Below are positions 25,035 to 33,905 of a DNA stretch of 64,000 nt, piece by piece. The translations under genes and the position numbers were made by a program. Where the stretch lies: positions 1 through 64,000 of the forward strand of contig NZ_JACHCQ010000018.1 in the NCBI RefSeq assembly GCF_014205835.1. Reading direction: 5' to 3'. Source of the stretch: Pedobacter sp. AK013. Its GTDB lineage: Bacteria > Bacteroidota > Bacteroidia > Sphingobacteriales > Sphingobacteriaceae. The notes under the pieces were generated by a model. It searched no databases and had not been told where the DNA came from. It saw only the letters and a list, made by a program, of their open reading frames with translations. Each line of letters begins with the position of its first letter. The first letter of the stretch is position 1.

Positions 25035-26633
25035 ATGAAATATTCTAATTATAAAATTAGTATCTACAGGTCGGTCAGCCTAGTGCTAATACTAACTGTG
25101 GTTGGTATGGGCAATTTCTCCTGTAAGAAAATTGATGATGTACAATCAACAAGATTAGCTACTGAAGAAAGTAACTGGAAAACGCTGGAAGATGCCCGCG
25201 CAAACTTACTTTCGGTATATGGCCTGATGCGTTCGGCTACCGTTTCTGATAACACCCATTGGTTAATGGGCGATTTACGCCAGGGCGATTTTCAGATCAC
25301 CAACCGGGCAGATCTTAAATCTATTGTTACGGGACAGTTAAATGCGCAATATCCTGTAATTAACAGAATTACCAACTGGCGCAGGTTTTATGCTGTAGTT
25401 AATGCTGCGAGTTTATTTATCGAGCGCTCTAAGCAGATTATCCCGTTAGATTCCCGTTATACTCAGATAAACAATAATGTAGATGTTGCACAGGCCAGAA
25501 TATTAAGGGCTTTTGCTTATTTCTATATGGTAAGAATCTGGGGAGATGTGCCTTTGTTAACCTCATCGCACGATGGCGATTTTGTACAGTTGCCAAGAAC
25601 CACTAAAGAAAAAGTTTTACAGTTTGCCACGGCCGAACTATTGGCTGCGGCACAGGTAGTACCTTTTAAATATGGTGGTGATGACCCTATTTTACCTGGC
25701 CTTTATTATGGTGCTGGCTGGGCAAGCTGGAACGGAAACATTTTTACCCGCTTATCGGCCTATATTATTTTGGCCCACATTGCAGCTTGGCAGGGCAATT
25801 ACCTGGATGCGGCCACTTATTCAAAATTTGTGTTGGATAACTATACCAAATCTAATGGAAGTGGCTCGAACGGAATTGTTTACTTGGATATGGATGCCCT
25901 TACCGAGAACGTAAATTATTATAGTCCATTTGCTTTTAAACGCGCAACGGTGCTGGTTGGTTTTCCTTTTGAGGCAGGTAATGGTCTATCAACCGCAAAC
26001 GGCCACATTGAGCAATTAACCCTGGCATCGCCCTTTATCCCTAAAACACAGCCCGAAATGTTTGTACCAAAGGATAGTATTCTTAAAATATTTACCGATC
26101 CTGGAGATTTAAGGTTTAGCATTAACCCTTTAACCGGATTATACCGGACAAATTATTTTTACAACTTTCCTTCAGAGCAGCCCATTTTTAATAAGATCAA
26201 AGTGATTTACACGGCTCAAACTTCTGGTAACTTAACCCTGTTCAGTTCTACCATGCTTTTTAGCCGCATCGAGGAAATTACTTTGCTTAGGGCCGAGGCT
26301 TGTGCCGTATTGGGTCAGCGTGATGAAGCCATTTCGGCACTGAACAAAGCAGCCAATTTAAGAGGAACGGTTACTTATAACCCTGCATCAGGTAAAGATT
26401 TGGTTGATGCCATTTTTGAAGAACGCAGAAGGGAGTTAATGGGTGAAGGCTGGAGATGGTACGACATCGTACGTTACAACAGGCTTAAAAATGCTACCGG
26501 TACCTTCATTAAGAAAAATGGTCAATCACTTACATTCACGCAGTTTGAGCGTGCTGGAGGTATTTACTGGCCGGTATCTCAAGATGTAATCAATGCAAAT
26601 CCATCGGTTACCCAAAACCCATACTGGCAATAA
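25035..26633 (+). CDS. SusD/RagB-family surface lipoprotein (first pair)
   Basis: A 532-residue lipoprotein whose lipobox cysteine is C30 (GNFSCKKIDD). SusD landmarks include the helical TPR-like core with ARILRAFAYFYMVRIWGDVPL (about residues 155-176) and the C-terminal AIFEERRRELMGEGWRWYDIVRY region, followed by YWPVSQDVINANPSVTQNP. SusD proteins cap SusC and bind glycans at the cell surface. The gene starts 17 bases after susC and is followed after 14 bases by a FAS1 lipoprotein gene. The ligand cannot be read from sequence; the neighbouring galactosidases and M60 peptidases suggest a glycoprotein glycan. Confidence 0.93.
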   Translation: MKYSNYKISIYRSVSLVLILTVVGMGNFSCKKIDDVQSTRLATEESNWKTLEDARANLLSVYGLMRSATVSDNTHWLMGDLRQGDFQITNRADLKSIVTGQLNAQYPVINRITNWRRFYAVVNAASLFIERSKQIIPLDSRYTQINNNVDVAQARILRAFAYFYMVRIWGDVPLLTSSHDGDFVQLPRTTKEKVLQFATAELLAAAQVVPFKYGGDDPILPGLYYGAGWASWNGNIFTRLSAYIILAHIAAWQGNYLDAATYSKFVLDNYTKSNGSGSNGIVYLDMDALTENVNYYSPFAFKRATVLVGFPFEAGNGLSTANGHIEQLTLASPFIPKTQPEMFVPKDSILKIFTDPGDLRFSINPLTGLYRTNYFYNFPSEQPIFNKIKVIYTAQTSGNLTLFSSTMLFSRIEEITLLRAEACAVLGQRDEAISALNKAANLRGTVTYNPASGKDLVDAIFEERRRELMGEGWRWYDIVRYNRLKNATGTFIKKNGQSLTFTQFERAGGIYWPVSQDVINANPSVTQNPYWQ

Positions 26634-26647
26634 TCAATCAGAAGATC

Positions 26648-27325
26648 ATGAAAAAGAAATTATATAATAAGTACAGCCTATTGTTGCTAATAGCCGTAAT
26701 GGGTATTTATTTAAGCGGCTGCAAAAAAAACGATTCTCCTTATTACGATTATACCAATACGGTACAAACATTTAAGGGAACCGCAGTGGATTATTTAAAA
26801 TCGAAGCCCAACACTTTTGATTCCCTGCTTTTGGTATTGGACCGTTTCCCTTTTTTGAAGGATTCTTTAACCAATCAGAAAGTAACCCTGTTTGCACCAG
26901 TAAACGAAAATTTTGCTGCATCGGTTAAATATTTAAATCAAACGAGAAAAGCGGAAGGAAAAGCACCTATTTATTTAAGTACTGCAGATCCGTTGGAACT
27001 GGCATTTATGCTTTCGAAATATATTATAAGGGGAAACTTAACATCCGCTGCCTATGCCAGTACGGTTGATGGCATTTCGGTAACAACTGTAGCTTCTAAT
27101 TATCCTATGCATGTTAAAGCCCTACAGGCAAATGCATCAGGTTTTGTAGGTGGAGGTGCCACAACACTCGAATACAGTGATATGTACGGCTCAACCATTA
27201 GGCTCAACTGGGTAACCACCAATACCAACGCCATTAACATCAAAACCAATAATGCAACCATAAACATTTTAACCCCGCTGCACAATTTTGGGTTTGATGA
27301 ATTTACATACAGATTAGACCAATAG
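26648..27325 (+). CDS. FAS1 (fasciclin) domain lipoprotein (first)
   Basis: A 225-residue lipoprotein with lipobox cysteine C25 (YLSGCKKNDS). One FAS1 domain covers about residues 45-222: VTLFAPVNENFAASVKYL is the H1-type motif, and NATINILTPLHNFGFDEF occupies the place of the conserved H2 motif. FAS1 domains mediate adhesion or ligand binding. The gene lies between susD and a DUF5007-like gene, and a second FAS1 gene occupies the same relative place after the second susD. That repeated position suggests a surface accessory protein of the SusC/D complex. Binding partner unknown. Confidence 0.8.
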   Translation: MKKKLYNKYSLLLLIAVMGIYLSGCKKNDSPYYDYTNTVQTFKGTAVDYLKSKPNTFDSLLLVLDRFPFLKDSLTNQKVTLFAPVNENFAASVKYLNQTRKAEGKAPIYLSTADPLELAFMLSKYIIRGNLTSAAYASTVDGISVTTVASNYPMHVKALQANASGFVGGGATTLEYSDMYGSTIRLNWVTTNTNAINIKTNNATINILTPLHNFGFDEFTYRLDQ

Positions 27326-27329
27326 CCTT

Positions 27330-28376
27330 ATGAAGATGAAAACTAAAAAATACTTTCTTAGTGTAGCTATAATCCTATCAGGCATGATGCTCGTATTGGT
27401 ATCGTGTAAGAAAAATTTACCGGATAATAGATTGTCTATCGCTAACGATAGCCAGTACACACAATATTTATATCAGCCTACTTTGGGTAGAAATACCTTA
27501 TTTACCAACAATTTTGCCTATGGTAACTCGAGCAGGCCTTTGGATTTTAAAATTGTGAATATGCGCACCTTTGGTGGCGAGCCTGCTCCTGAACTTACCA
27601 AACTGTATCCTGTTAAGGTATGGAAAACGGCTTATGATGGTACTGAAAAATCGCTGGCCGAAATTGAGGCCAAACGTGTAATCGAAAACCATCCGTTGTT
27701 TGAAGTACGTCCGCATTCCGGTGAGTTTTTAATGTGGGCAGAAGCCAATTCCAACATGATTAAAGCACAACCAGATTCGGGTTATGTTTTTGATGTCGAA
27801 ATGTCGAATACTGGTGGAAGGAAATATTTCCAGAATTTCCGCCTTAGCCCGTTGCGAGAACGCCCTTACGAGCCTTCACCATTAGATCCCATAACCGGAC
27901 AGGGAACATCAACCTCGGTTAGCCCTGCTGGTTTATTTATTACCGGTACAAGAACCAATCAGTTCTTATCATCGAGCGATGTAGCCGTGGTGTTTAACAA
28001 ACTGCCAAAAGGATTGCCGGGCTATTCCGGGCATAGCATCAGTTTCAAATTTATAGATACACTGGCACAAGCCATCGATCCAAATAAGTTCGCTTTAACC
28101 GATTGGGGCAATTTGGTACATGGTTTCAATATGGTAAAAGATGGAACCAAAGTGAAGTTTGATGTGGCTTATCCCATCCCTTTAACCGCATACCCTACAA
28201 AATATACCACAACAGATGGTGCTGCGGCAAGGGTAGTGTTTAGGTTCGACAGGCAGGCTTTTGGTGCAGTTTTACTCCACTGTTATATCGCCTTAAATTT
28301 CAAGATTTACGAGGAGGGGGATTGGGAAATTATCTTTCAGTTCAAGAACGACAAACCAAAATTTGATAACGACTGA
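27330..28376 (+). CDS. DUF5007-like lipoprotein
   Basis: A 348-residue lipoprotein, lipobox cysteine C26 (LVLVSCKKNL). The early part, PDNRLSIANDSQYTQYLYQP, and TLGRNTLFTNNF resemble DUF5007 proteins, which in Bacteroidota accompany SusC/D and FAS1 genes. Beyond that the sequence is beta-rich with no catalytic motif. It probably sits at the cell surface as a ligand-binding accessory (a SusE/F-like place in the operon). The start ATG at 27330 lies four bases after the FAS1 stop. Its TGA overlaps the ATG of the second susC by one base, so translation is coupled. The family call is by partial resemblance and context. Confidence 0.55.
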   Translation: MKMKTKKYFLSVAIILSGMMLVLVSCKKNLPDNRLSIANDSQYTQYLYQPTLGRNTLFTNNFAYGNSSRPLDFKIVNMRTFGGEPAPELTKLYPVKVWKTAYDGTEKSLAEIEAKRVIENHPLFEVRPHSGEFLMWAEANSNMIKAQPDSGYVFDVEMSNTGGRKYFQNFRLSPLRERPYEPSPLDPITGQGTSTSVSPAGLFITGTRTNQFLSSSDVAVVFNKLPKGLPGYSGHSISFKFIDTLAQAIDPNKFALTDWGNLVHGFNMVKDGTKVKFDVAYPIPLTAYPTKYTTTDGAAARVVFRFDRQAFGAVLLHCYIALNFKIYEEGDWEIIFQFKNDKPKFDND

Positions 28377-31300
28377 TGAAACAAACTAAATCCAAACAAA
28401 ACATATTTCCAATGAAGTATTTTTACAGCATAGTAATTTTATTGATTTTTGGTTTGCATAATCTCGCCCTGGCACAACAGCAAATTGCAGTTACAGGTAC
28501 AGTTTACGATGGCGAATCGAAAAAGAAAGAAACCATGCCCGGCGTAAGCATTTTAAGTGCTGGTAGGGTTTTGGGCCAAACCGATGGTGATGGACATTAC
28601 AGGGTTACTGTAGCATCAAATGCAGAAATTACCTTTAAATATTTAAGTTATGTTACACAAACCGTTAAGGTAAATGGAAGAACTACCATTAACCTTACTT
28701 TACAGGGCGATAATGCTACCCTTAAAGAAGTTACTGTTACTGCAGGTTATCAGACCAAAACCAGAACTTTATCTACAGGTTCTACCGTAAGCATCTCGGG
28801 TAAAGATATTCAGGGGCAGCCTGCAAGTGATATTATGTCACTTTTACAAGGTAAAGTCGCCGGTCTTAACATTCAGAATAATACCGGTGCACCTGGTTTT
28901 AGAGGGTCTATTACCCTGCGTGGTATTTCTAATATCAACGTATCAGGTTCTGGAAGTTCGAGTTTCTTAACCCCAACTTCGCCATTGTTTGTAATTGATG
29001 GTGTACCTGTTGATGACAATACCAATTATTCGTACGGTTTTCAACAGGCAGGTCCAGGTGTATCACCTATCTCACAGATCCCGCCAGAGGATATTGAAGA
29101 CATTACCACGTTGAAAGATGCTGCAGCTACCTCGTTATACGGATCGAGAGGAGCTTATGGGGTTATTTTAGTAACCACCAAGCGCGGTAATTCTAAAATT
29201 CCGGTAGTGCGTTATACAGGTGCATCCTTTTTTTCAATGGTTCCTCAATTGCGCAGTGTTATTGGAGGTAAAGGCGAACGGATGTTGCGGATCAATCAGA
29301 TTCTGCAAAATGATACCAGTTATAATCACGCGATAGATTTGGTCAATTATAATCCCATTTTAGCTGATAGTCTGAATGCTTACTTTAATAACTCTACCGA
29401 TTGGCAATCTTATTTTTACAGGAATACTTTCAATCAAACCCATAATGTAAGCATTTCGGGCGGTGATGTAGCATTTAACTATAAAGTAGGTTTAGGGGCT
29501 TATGATGAAACCGGAATCCAGGAGAATACGGGGTATTCGAGGTATAACCTTAACATGAATATGCAATACAATCCTACACCTAAATTTAAGTTATATGGTC
29601 AGTTGCAAAATTCAATCCAAAAACAACAGGTTGGCAGTGGTAATGGTTTCTTAAATAGTGGTTTAGCCACAACAGGACAGGCCTCAAGCCTATTGCCTTC
29701 ACCATCGCTTTTCTCTTCTCAAAGTGGGGTGTTGGCACAGTTACAAACCGATAACGATAATAAATCATTACAAACTTTTGCAACCATCAATGCAGAATAT
29801 GAACTTTTTAAGAATTTTAGGATAGCTACTTTCTTAAATTATACCAATAGCACCGGTACTAAAGACAATTTTTCACCGGCAGCGTTAAACGGAAATCAAT
29901 CCAAATATTATACGTATAACGATCGGGCAACCAAGTTGTACAACCGTAACCAGTTCTCTTATGTATACGGTTTAAAAGATGCAGCTGGGGAAGATTCTCA
30001 TACGTTTAACTTATTTGCCTTTACTGAGATCAACTCGAGCTTTTTTAAAGCCGATGCTATTTTGAACGAAAGAGGAGTTAACGATCAATTAAGAGGACCT
30101 TTAACCAATATGACCGATTACCTGACCTCTCTGGGCGGAACTATTGATTATAACGATGCCCGGAGTGTAGCTTTTGCAGGTGCATTTTCTTATAACTACA
30201 AACAAAAATATGTATTGGATTTTAACTATCGTTTAGATGCCAATTCGGCCAATGGCGAAAATGCCCGCTATGTTGCCAATCCATCCATTGCATTAAAGTG
30301 GAACTTTAACAAAGAAAAGTTTTTGCAAAATGTAAAATGGGTTGATTATGCCGATATCCGTTTAAGTTATGGTTCTAACATACAGCCTGTAGGTGGGGTT
30401 TTTGATGCCTATGGTAAATATGTAGGAGGAAACCGTTATAATAATGCCAATTCTATCATATTGGATCTAAAAAGGTTGCCAAATTTAGATTTACAGCCTA
30501 CAAGGGCAACCACTTATAATGCTGGCGTTGATTTTAGCTTGTTCCAAAACCGTTTTTCATTCGTTTTTGATACCTATTACAAACAAAATGATAATATTTT
30601 CAGATACAAGGATATTTCAAGTGCCAATTCATTCGAAACGGTTGCATCTAACGAAATCAGTAATGTAAACTACGGATGGGAATTTCAAGCAACCGCTCGC
30701 CCATTAAACCCTACAAGTCCATTTAAGTGGACCATATCAGGAAACTTGGCCATCAACAGAGAAATTTTGGCACAATTGCCTGATAATTTAAGAGATCTTA
30801 TTTATTATGATAAAGCCTTAGGTCAGGATACTTATTATCGCTTAGGTACCAACTCCTTATCTAACTACCTATACAACACAAAGGGAGTTTATTCTACCAA
30901 TGCCCAGGTTCCGGTTGATCCAAATACAGGTTTGCCTTACCGCGTAGGAGGTACCGGTCGTTTGAATTATTTTAGGGCAGGTGATCCTATTTTTACCGAT
31001 CTGGATGGAAATTATGTACTTGATGGTAATGATAGGGTGATTGCCGGTAATTCACAGCCGCAGATAACAGGAGGTTTTTACTCCTACCTGCAATGGAAAA
31101 ACTGGAGTATAGAGGTGAACACTTCCTTTACCCTGGTTCGTGATATTATTAATAACCCATTAGGTAAGCAATTACAGAACTATAGTAATTTTCAGTTCGC
31201 GAGTTTGGTGCCGCTTGACCAGCTGAACTACTGGAGTGCACCTGGCCAGAATGCCACTTATGCCAATCCTTTAGATTTTGTCCGTGCACGTATTATTGAT

Positions 31301-31567
31301 CCTTTCAGGTTAAACCAAACGGCATTTCAGGAAGATGGCTCTTACTTTAAGTTAAACTCGATTAAAGTGTATTACATCTTTGATAAGAAATTTACCAGCA
31401 GGTTCGGGATGAACAGGGTAAGTATTAATGCTACTGCCGCAAATCTTGGCTTTATTACACGCTACTCTGGGCCAAATCCTGAAAATGTGACCAGCTTGGG
31501 TAGAGATGACTCAGGAGGTTATCCTTCGCCAAAGCAGTTTACATTAGGTTTAAACATTGAGTTTTAA
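28376..31567 (+). CDS. SusC/RagA-family TonB-linked outer membrane transporter (second pair)
   Basis: A 1063-residue transporter of the full SusC type. A signal peptide is followed by a carboxypeptidase-D-like domain (about 35-115: VTGTVYDGESKKKETMPGVS), a plug domain with LKEVTVTAGYQTK, PLFVIDGVPVDD and IEDITTLKDAAATSLYGSRG, and a barrel ending FTLGLNIEF. It differs clearly from the first SusC, which lacks the carboxypeptidase-D-like domain, so the two pairs are not a recent duplication and may take different ligands. The first ATG overlaps the previous stop by one base; an internal ATG at 28412 (MKYFYSIVILL) gives a better signal peptide and may be the true start. Confidence 0.93.
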   Translation: MKQTKSKQNIFPMKYFYSIVILLIFGLHNLALAQQQIAVTGTVYDGESKKKETMPGVSILSAGRVLGQTDGDGHYRVTVASNAEITFKYLSYVTQTVKVNGRTTINLTLQGDNATLKEVTVTAGYQTKTRTLSTGSTVSISGKDIQGQPASDIMSLLQGKVAGLNIQNNTGAPGFRGSITLRGISNINVSGSGSSSFLTPTSPLFVIDGVPVDDNTNYSYGFQQAGPGVSPISQIPPEDIEDITTLKDAAATSLYGSRGAYGVILVTTKRGNSKIPVVRYTGASFFSMVPQLRSVIGGKGERMLRINQILQNDTSYNHAIDLVNYNPILADSLNAYFNNSTDWQSYFYRNTFNQTHNVSISGGDVAFNYKVGLGAYDETGIQENTGYSRYNLNMNMQYNPTPKFKLYGQLQNSIQKQQVGSGNGFLNSGLATTGQASSLLPSPSLFSSQSGVLAQLQTDNDNKSLQTFATINAEYELFKNFRIATFLNYTNSTGTKDNFSPAALNGNQSKYYTYNDRATKLYNRNQFSYVYGLKDAAGEDSHTFNLFAFTEINSSFFKADAILNERGVNDQLRGPLTNMTDYLTSLGGTIDYNDARSVAFAGAFSYNYKQKYVLDFNYRLDANSANGENARYVANPSIALKWNFNKEKFLQNVKWVDYADIRLSYGSNIQPVGGVFDAYGKYVGGNRYNNANSIILDLKRLPNLDLQPTRATTYNAGVDFSLFQNRFSFVFDTYYKQNDNIFRYKDISSANSFETVASNEISNVNYGWEFQATARPLNPTSPFKWTISGNLAINREILAQLPDNLRDLIYYDKALGQDTYYRLGTNSLSNYLYNTKGVYSTNAQVPVDPNTGLPYRVGGTGRLNYFRAGDPIFTDLDGNYVLDGNDRVIAGNSQPQITGGFYSYLQWKNWSIEVNTSFTLVRDIINNPLGKQLQNYSNFQFASLVPLDQLNYWSAPGQNATYANPLDFVRARIIDPFRLNQTAFQEDGSYFKLNSIKVYYIFDKKFTSRFGMNRVSINATAANLGFITRYSGPNPENVTSLGRDDSGGYPSPKQFTLGLNIEF

Positions 31568-31578
31568 AAATTAGACAG

Positions 31579-33120
31579 ATGAAAAATACAACATACATAA
31601 TTCTGATTGCTGCACTGGTTTTTACTGCCCTTGGCTGCAAAAAATTTCTGAATGTAACACCAATTGAGGCTCAGAGTGGGAATAACTTTTGGAAAACCCG
31701 TGAAGATGTAGAGGGATTTACCAATGGAATTTACTCTCGGTTAAAATCAAAAGTGGCAGGTACACCAACCTTCTTTAACAATGATGACCGGGCATTCTTC
31801 CCGGCATTAGAAATGAGGGGCAATAAGGTTGCCATAGGAAGCTTAAGTAACGATGGCGCTAATACTTTTCTTGCCCTTACAAGCAATAACATGAAATTCC
31901 TCATTGCCAGTTCCGGTCGGTTTAATGGCATGATGAAAAACATCATGAGCTGGAAAGAATGGTACGATGTAGTTGCTGCGGCCAACATCCTATACTTCGA
32001 AGTTGACAAAGTGCCTTCATCAAGTTTATCTGATGCCGATAAAAAACGCTATAAAGCAGAGGCCGTATTTTTGCGCAACCTCAGCTACATGTTTATCTGT
32101 AAATTGTTCGGTGATGCCATTTATTATACAGATGCTTATCACAGTACTCCACAGGGCAGAACCCCGCAAGTAACCGTATTGAACAAGTGTATCGAAGATA
32201 TGACTGTAGCAAAAAATGATCTGCCTACTTTCTATAACGATGCCACATCTAACGGTTTCAGGCCTACAAGAGCATCGGCAGTTGCACTGTTAATGCATTT
32301 AAACATGTGGGCTGCAGCATGGGATACCGGGGTGAAAACCAAATATTACGATGCGGTAAAAACATTGTCCACAGAACTGGATACTTACAGTAATTATAAG
32401 ATACTGCCCATTACTCCAGCCAATACCCTTAAAATTTTTAAAGGAAGAAGTTCTGAAAACCTGTTCGGTATTTTACAGGATTTTAACTATGGAGAAGGAT
32501 TTTCTTTACCTGCAAGTTTATCGTATTACTTGTCGCATTACCCATATCAGGGCAATGTAACCAAAACGCAAAGTTCTATAGCTTATTCAACCGATTATAT
32601 CCGTAAACTTTATCCTCCGGGATCTCCAGATGCAAGGATAACCACCTGGTTTGAAAACTATGATGCTCAGGGCGGAGCGTTTCAGTTTAAAAAATTCGCA
32701 AATATTTATTCAACCGGATCGGGCAGCGCAATATCCATCACGAGTGATGATAGTGCCATCATTTTCAGGTTACCTGACTGCTATTTGTTAACTGCTGAAG
32801 CACTTGCAGAGCTTGGCGACGAAAGTGGAGCAAGAGATTTTGCAAACAGGGTAACTGTAGCCGCCAATGCTCCACTGATTACGCAAAGCGGGCAGGATTT
32901 AAAAGATGAAATATATAAAGAAAGATGCAGGGAGCTAATTGGCGAAGGACAGTTCTTTTTCGATCTGGTAAGAACAAAACGGGTGTTGAATTCTGATTTC
33001 ACCAACGCACCTATATCGGTAGCTAACCTAAATGCAGGTGCCTGGACATGGCCACTTACCATTACTACTGCCGAGCGCAGTGCAAACCCAGGTTTAATTG
33101 GTAATAATTTTTGGAACTAA
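31579..33120 (+). CDS. SusD/RagB-family surface lipoprotein (second pair)
   Basis: A 513-residue lipoprotein with lipobox cysteine C20 (FTALGCKKFL). The sequence NNFWKTREDVEGFTNGIYSR, the core AEAVFLRNLSYMFICKLFGD and the C-terminal EIYKERCRELIGEGQFFFDLVRTKR are SusD family marks; it ends with IGNNFWN, as many SusD proteins do. It forms the outer lid of the second SusC. It starts 11 bases after that gene and is followed within five bases by the second FAS1 gene. Ligand unknown. Confidence 0.93.
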   Translation: MKNTTYIILIAALVFTALGCKKFLNVTPIEAQSGNNFWKTREDVEGFTNGIYSRLKSKVAGTPTFFNNDDRAFFPALEMRGNKVAIGSLSNDGANTFLALTSNNMKFLIASSGRFNGMMKNIMSWKEWYDVVAAANILYFEVDKVPSSSLSDADKKRYKAEAVFLRNLSYMFICKLFGDAIYYTDAYHSTPQGRTPQVTVLNKCIEDMTVAKNDLPTFYNDATSNGFRPTRASAVALLMHLNMWAAAWDTGVKTKYYDAVKTLSTELDTYSNYKILPITPANTLKIFKGRSSENLFGILQDFNYGEGFSLPASLSYYLSHYPYQGNVTKTQSSIAYSTDYIRKLYPPGSPDARITTWFENYDAQGGAFQFKKFANIYSTGSGSAISITSDDSAIIFRLPDCYLLTAEALAELGDESGARDFANRVTVAANAPLITQSGQDLKDEIYKERCRELIGEGQFFFDLVRTKRVLNSDFTNAPISVANLNAGAWTWPLTITTAERSANPGLIGNNFWN

Positions 33121-33125
33121 TAGAT

Positions 33126-33875
33126 ATGATGATGAAAAAGAATTATAAAACACTGCTGTTTTTAATAGTCTGCGTATTATCGGTTTTAACCGGCTGTAAA
33201 AAATACTATATAGAAACAGGGGTACATGAAGCAAAATATAATGGCAATATTATGCAGTACATGGAAGAAAAGAAGCCGTTTTTCGATTCAACCCTAACCG
33301 TAATCAAATTAGCTGGCCTGGCCGATGTGATCAGCAAAGAGAACATCACATTTTTTGCACCGCCTAGCGGGTCGATATTTAAATCTGTTAAGGGTTTAAA
33401 TATTAGGTTGAGAGCAGCTGGTAAAGATACCGTTTCTCAATTATCGCAAATAAAACCTGAAGTATGGAAGAATATATTATCACAATATATATTTAAAGGT
33501 AGTAACCGCTTAAAAGATTATCCTCAGCGCGATACTTTATCTTACCTCGCTTTTCCTGGTCAGGGTTATACCTCTTATAGCGGCAGGATTATGAATATTG
33601 GGGTGATTTTTAATGATGCAGTGGTGTATAGTGATAAAGGCGAAGAACTTTCGCGGGTAGCTTATGCAGGTTACCGCCAGTTGTACCTGGCTTATATTCC
33701 CGATCTGTCCAACCCTCAGGTGGCATTAGTGAATATTCCGATTGCTACTTCAGATATTCAGCCCACCAATGGCGTTTTGCATGTGCTCACCAAGATCAGG
33801 CATAATTTCGGGTTTAACACCAATGTTTTTATCGAGCAGGCCATATCCGCGGGTATTAATCCACCAACAAAATAG
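33126..33875 (+). CDS. FAS1 (fasciclin) domain lipoprotein (second)
   Basis: From the ATG at 33126 the product has 249 residues with lipobox cysteine about C24 (SVLTGCKKYY). The frame extends upstream to an ATG at 33111 inside susD, but three tandem ATG codons at 33126-33134 just before the basic signal peptide start MKKNYK are better. A FAS1 domain fills about residues 45-245: ITFFAPPSGSIFKSVKGL and TNGVLHVLTKIRHNFGFN are its conserved ends. It is the positional partner of the FAS1 lipoprotein at 26648-27325 but shares only the fold-level pattern. Probably a surface accessory of the second SusC/D pair. Confidence 0.78.
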   Translation: MMMKKNYKTLLFLIVCVLSVLTGCKKYYIETGVHEAKYNGNIMQYMEEKKPFFDSTLTVIKLAGLADVISKENITFFAPPSGSIFKSVKGLNIRLRAAGKDTVSQLSQIKPEVWKNILSQYIFKGSNRLKDYPQRDTLSYLAFPGQGYTSYSGRIMNIGVIFNDAVVYSDKGEELSRVAYAGYRQLYLAYIPDLSNPQVALVNIPIATSDIQPTNGVLHVLTKIRHNFGFNTNVFIEQAISAGINPPTK

Positions 33876-33905
33876 CTCTATTATCTCATTCATAAATTGA
33901 ATAAA

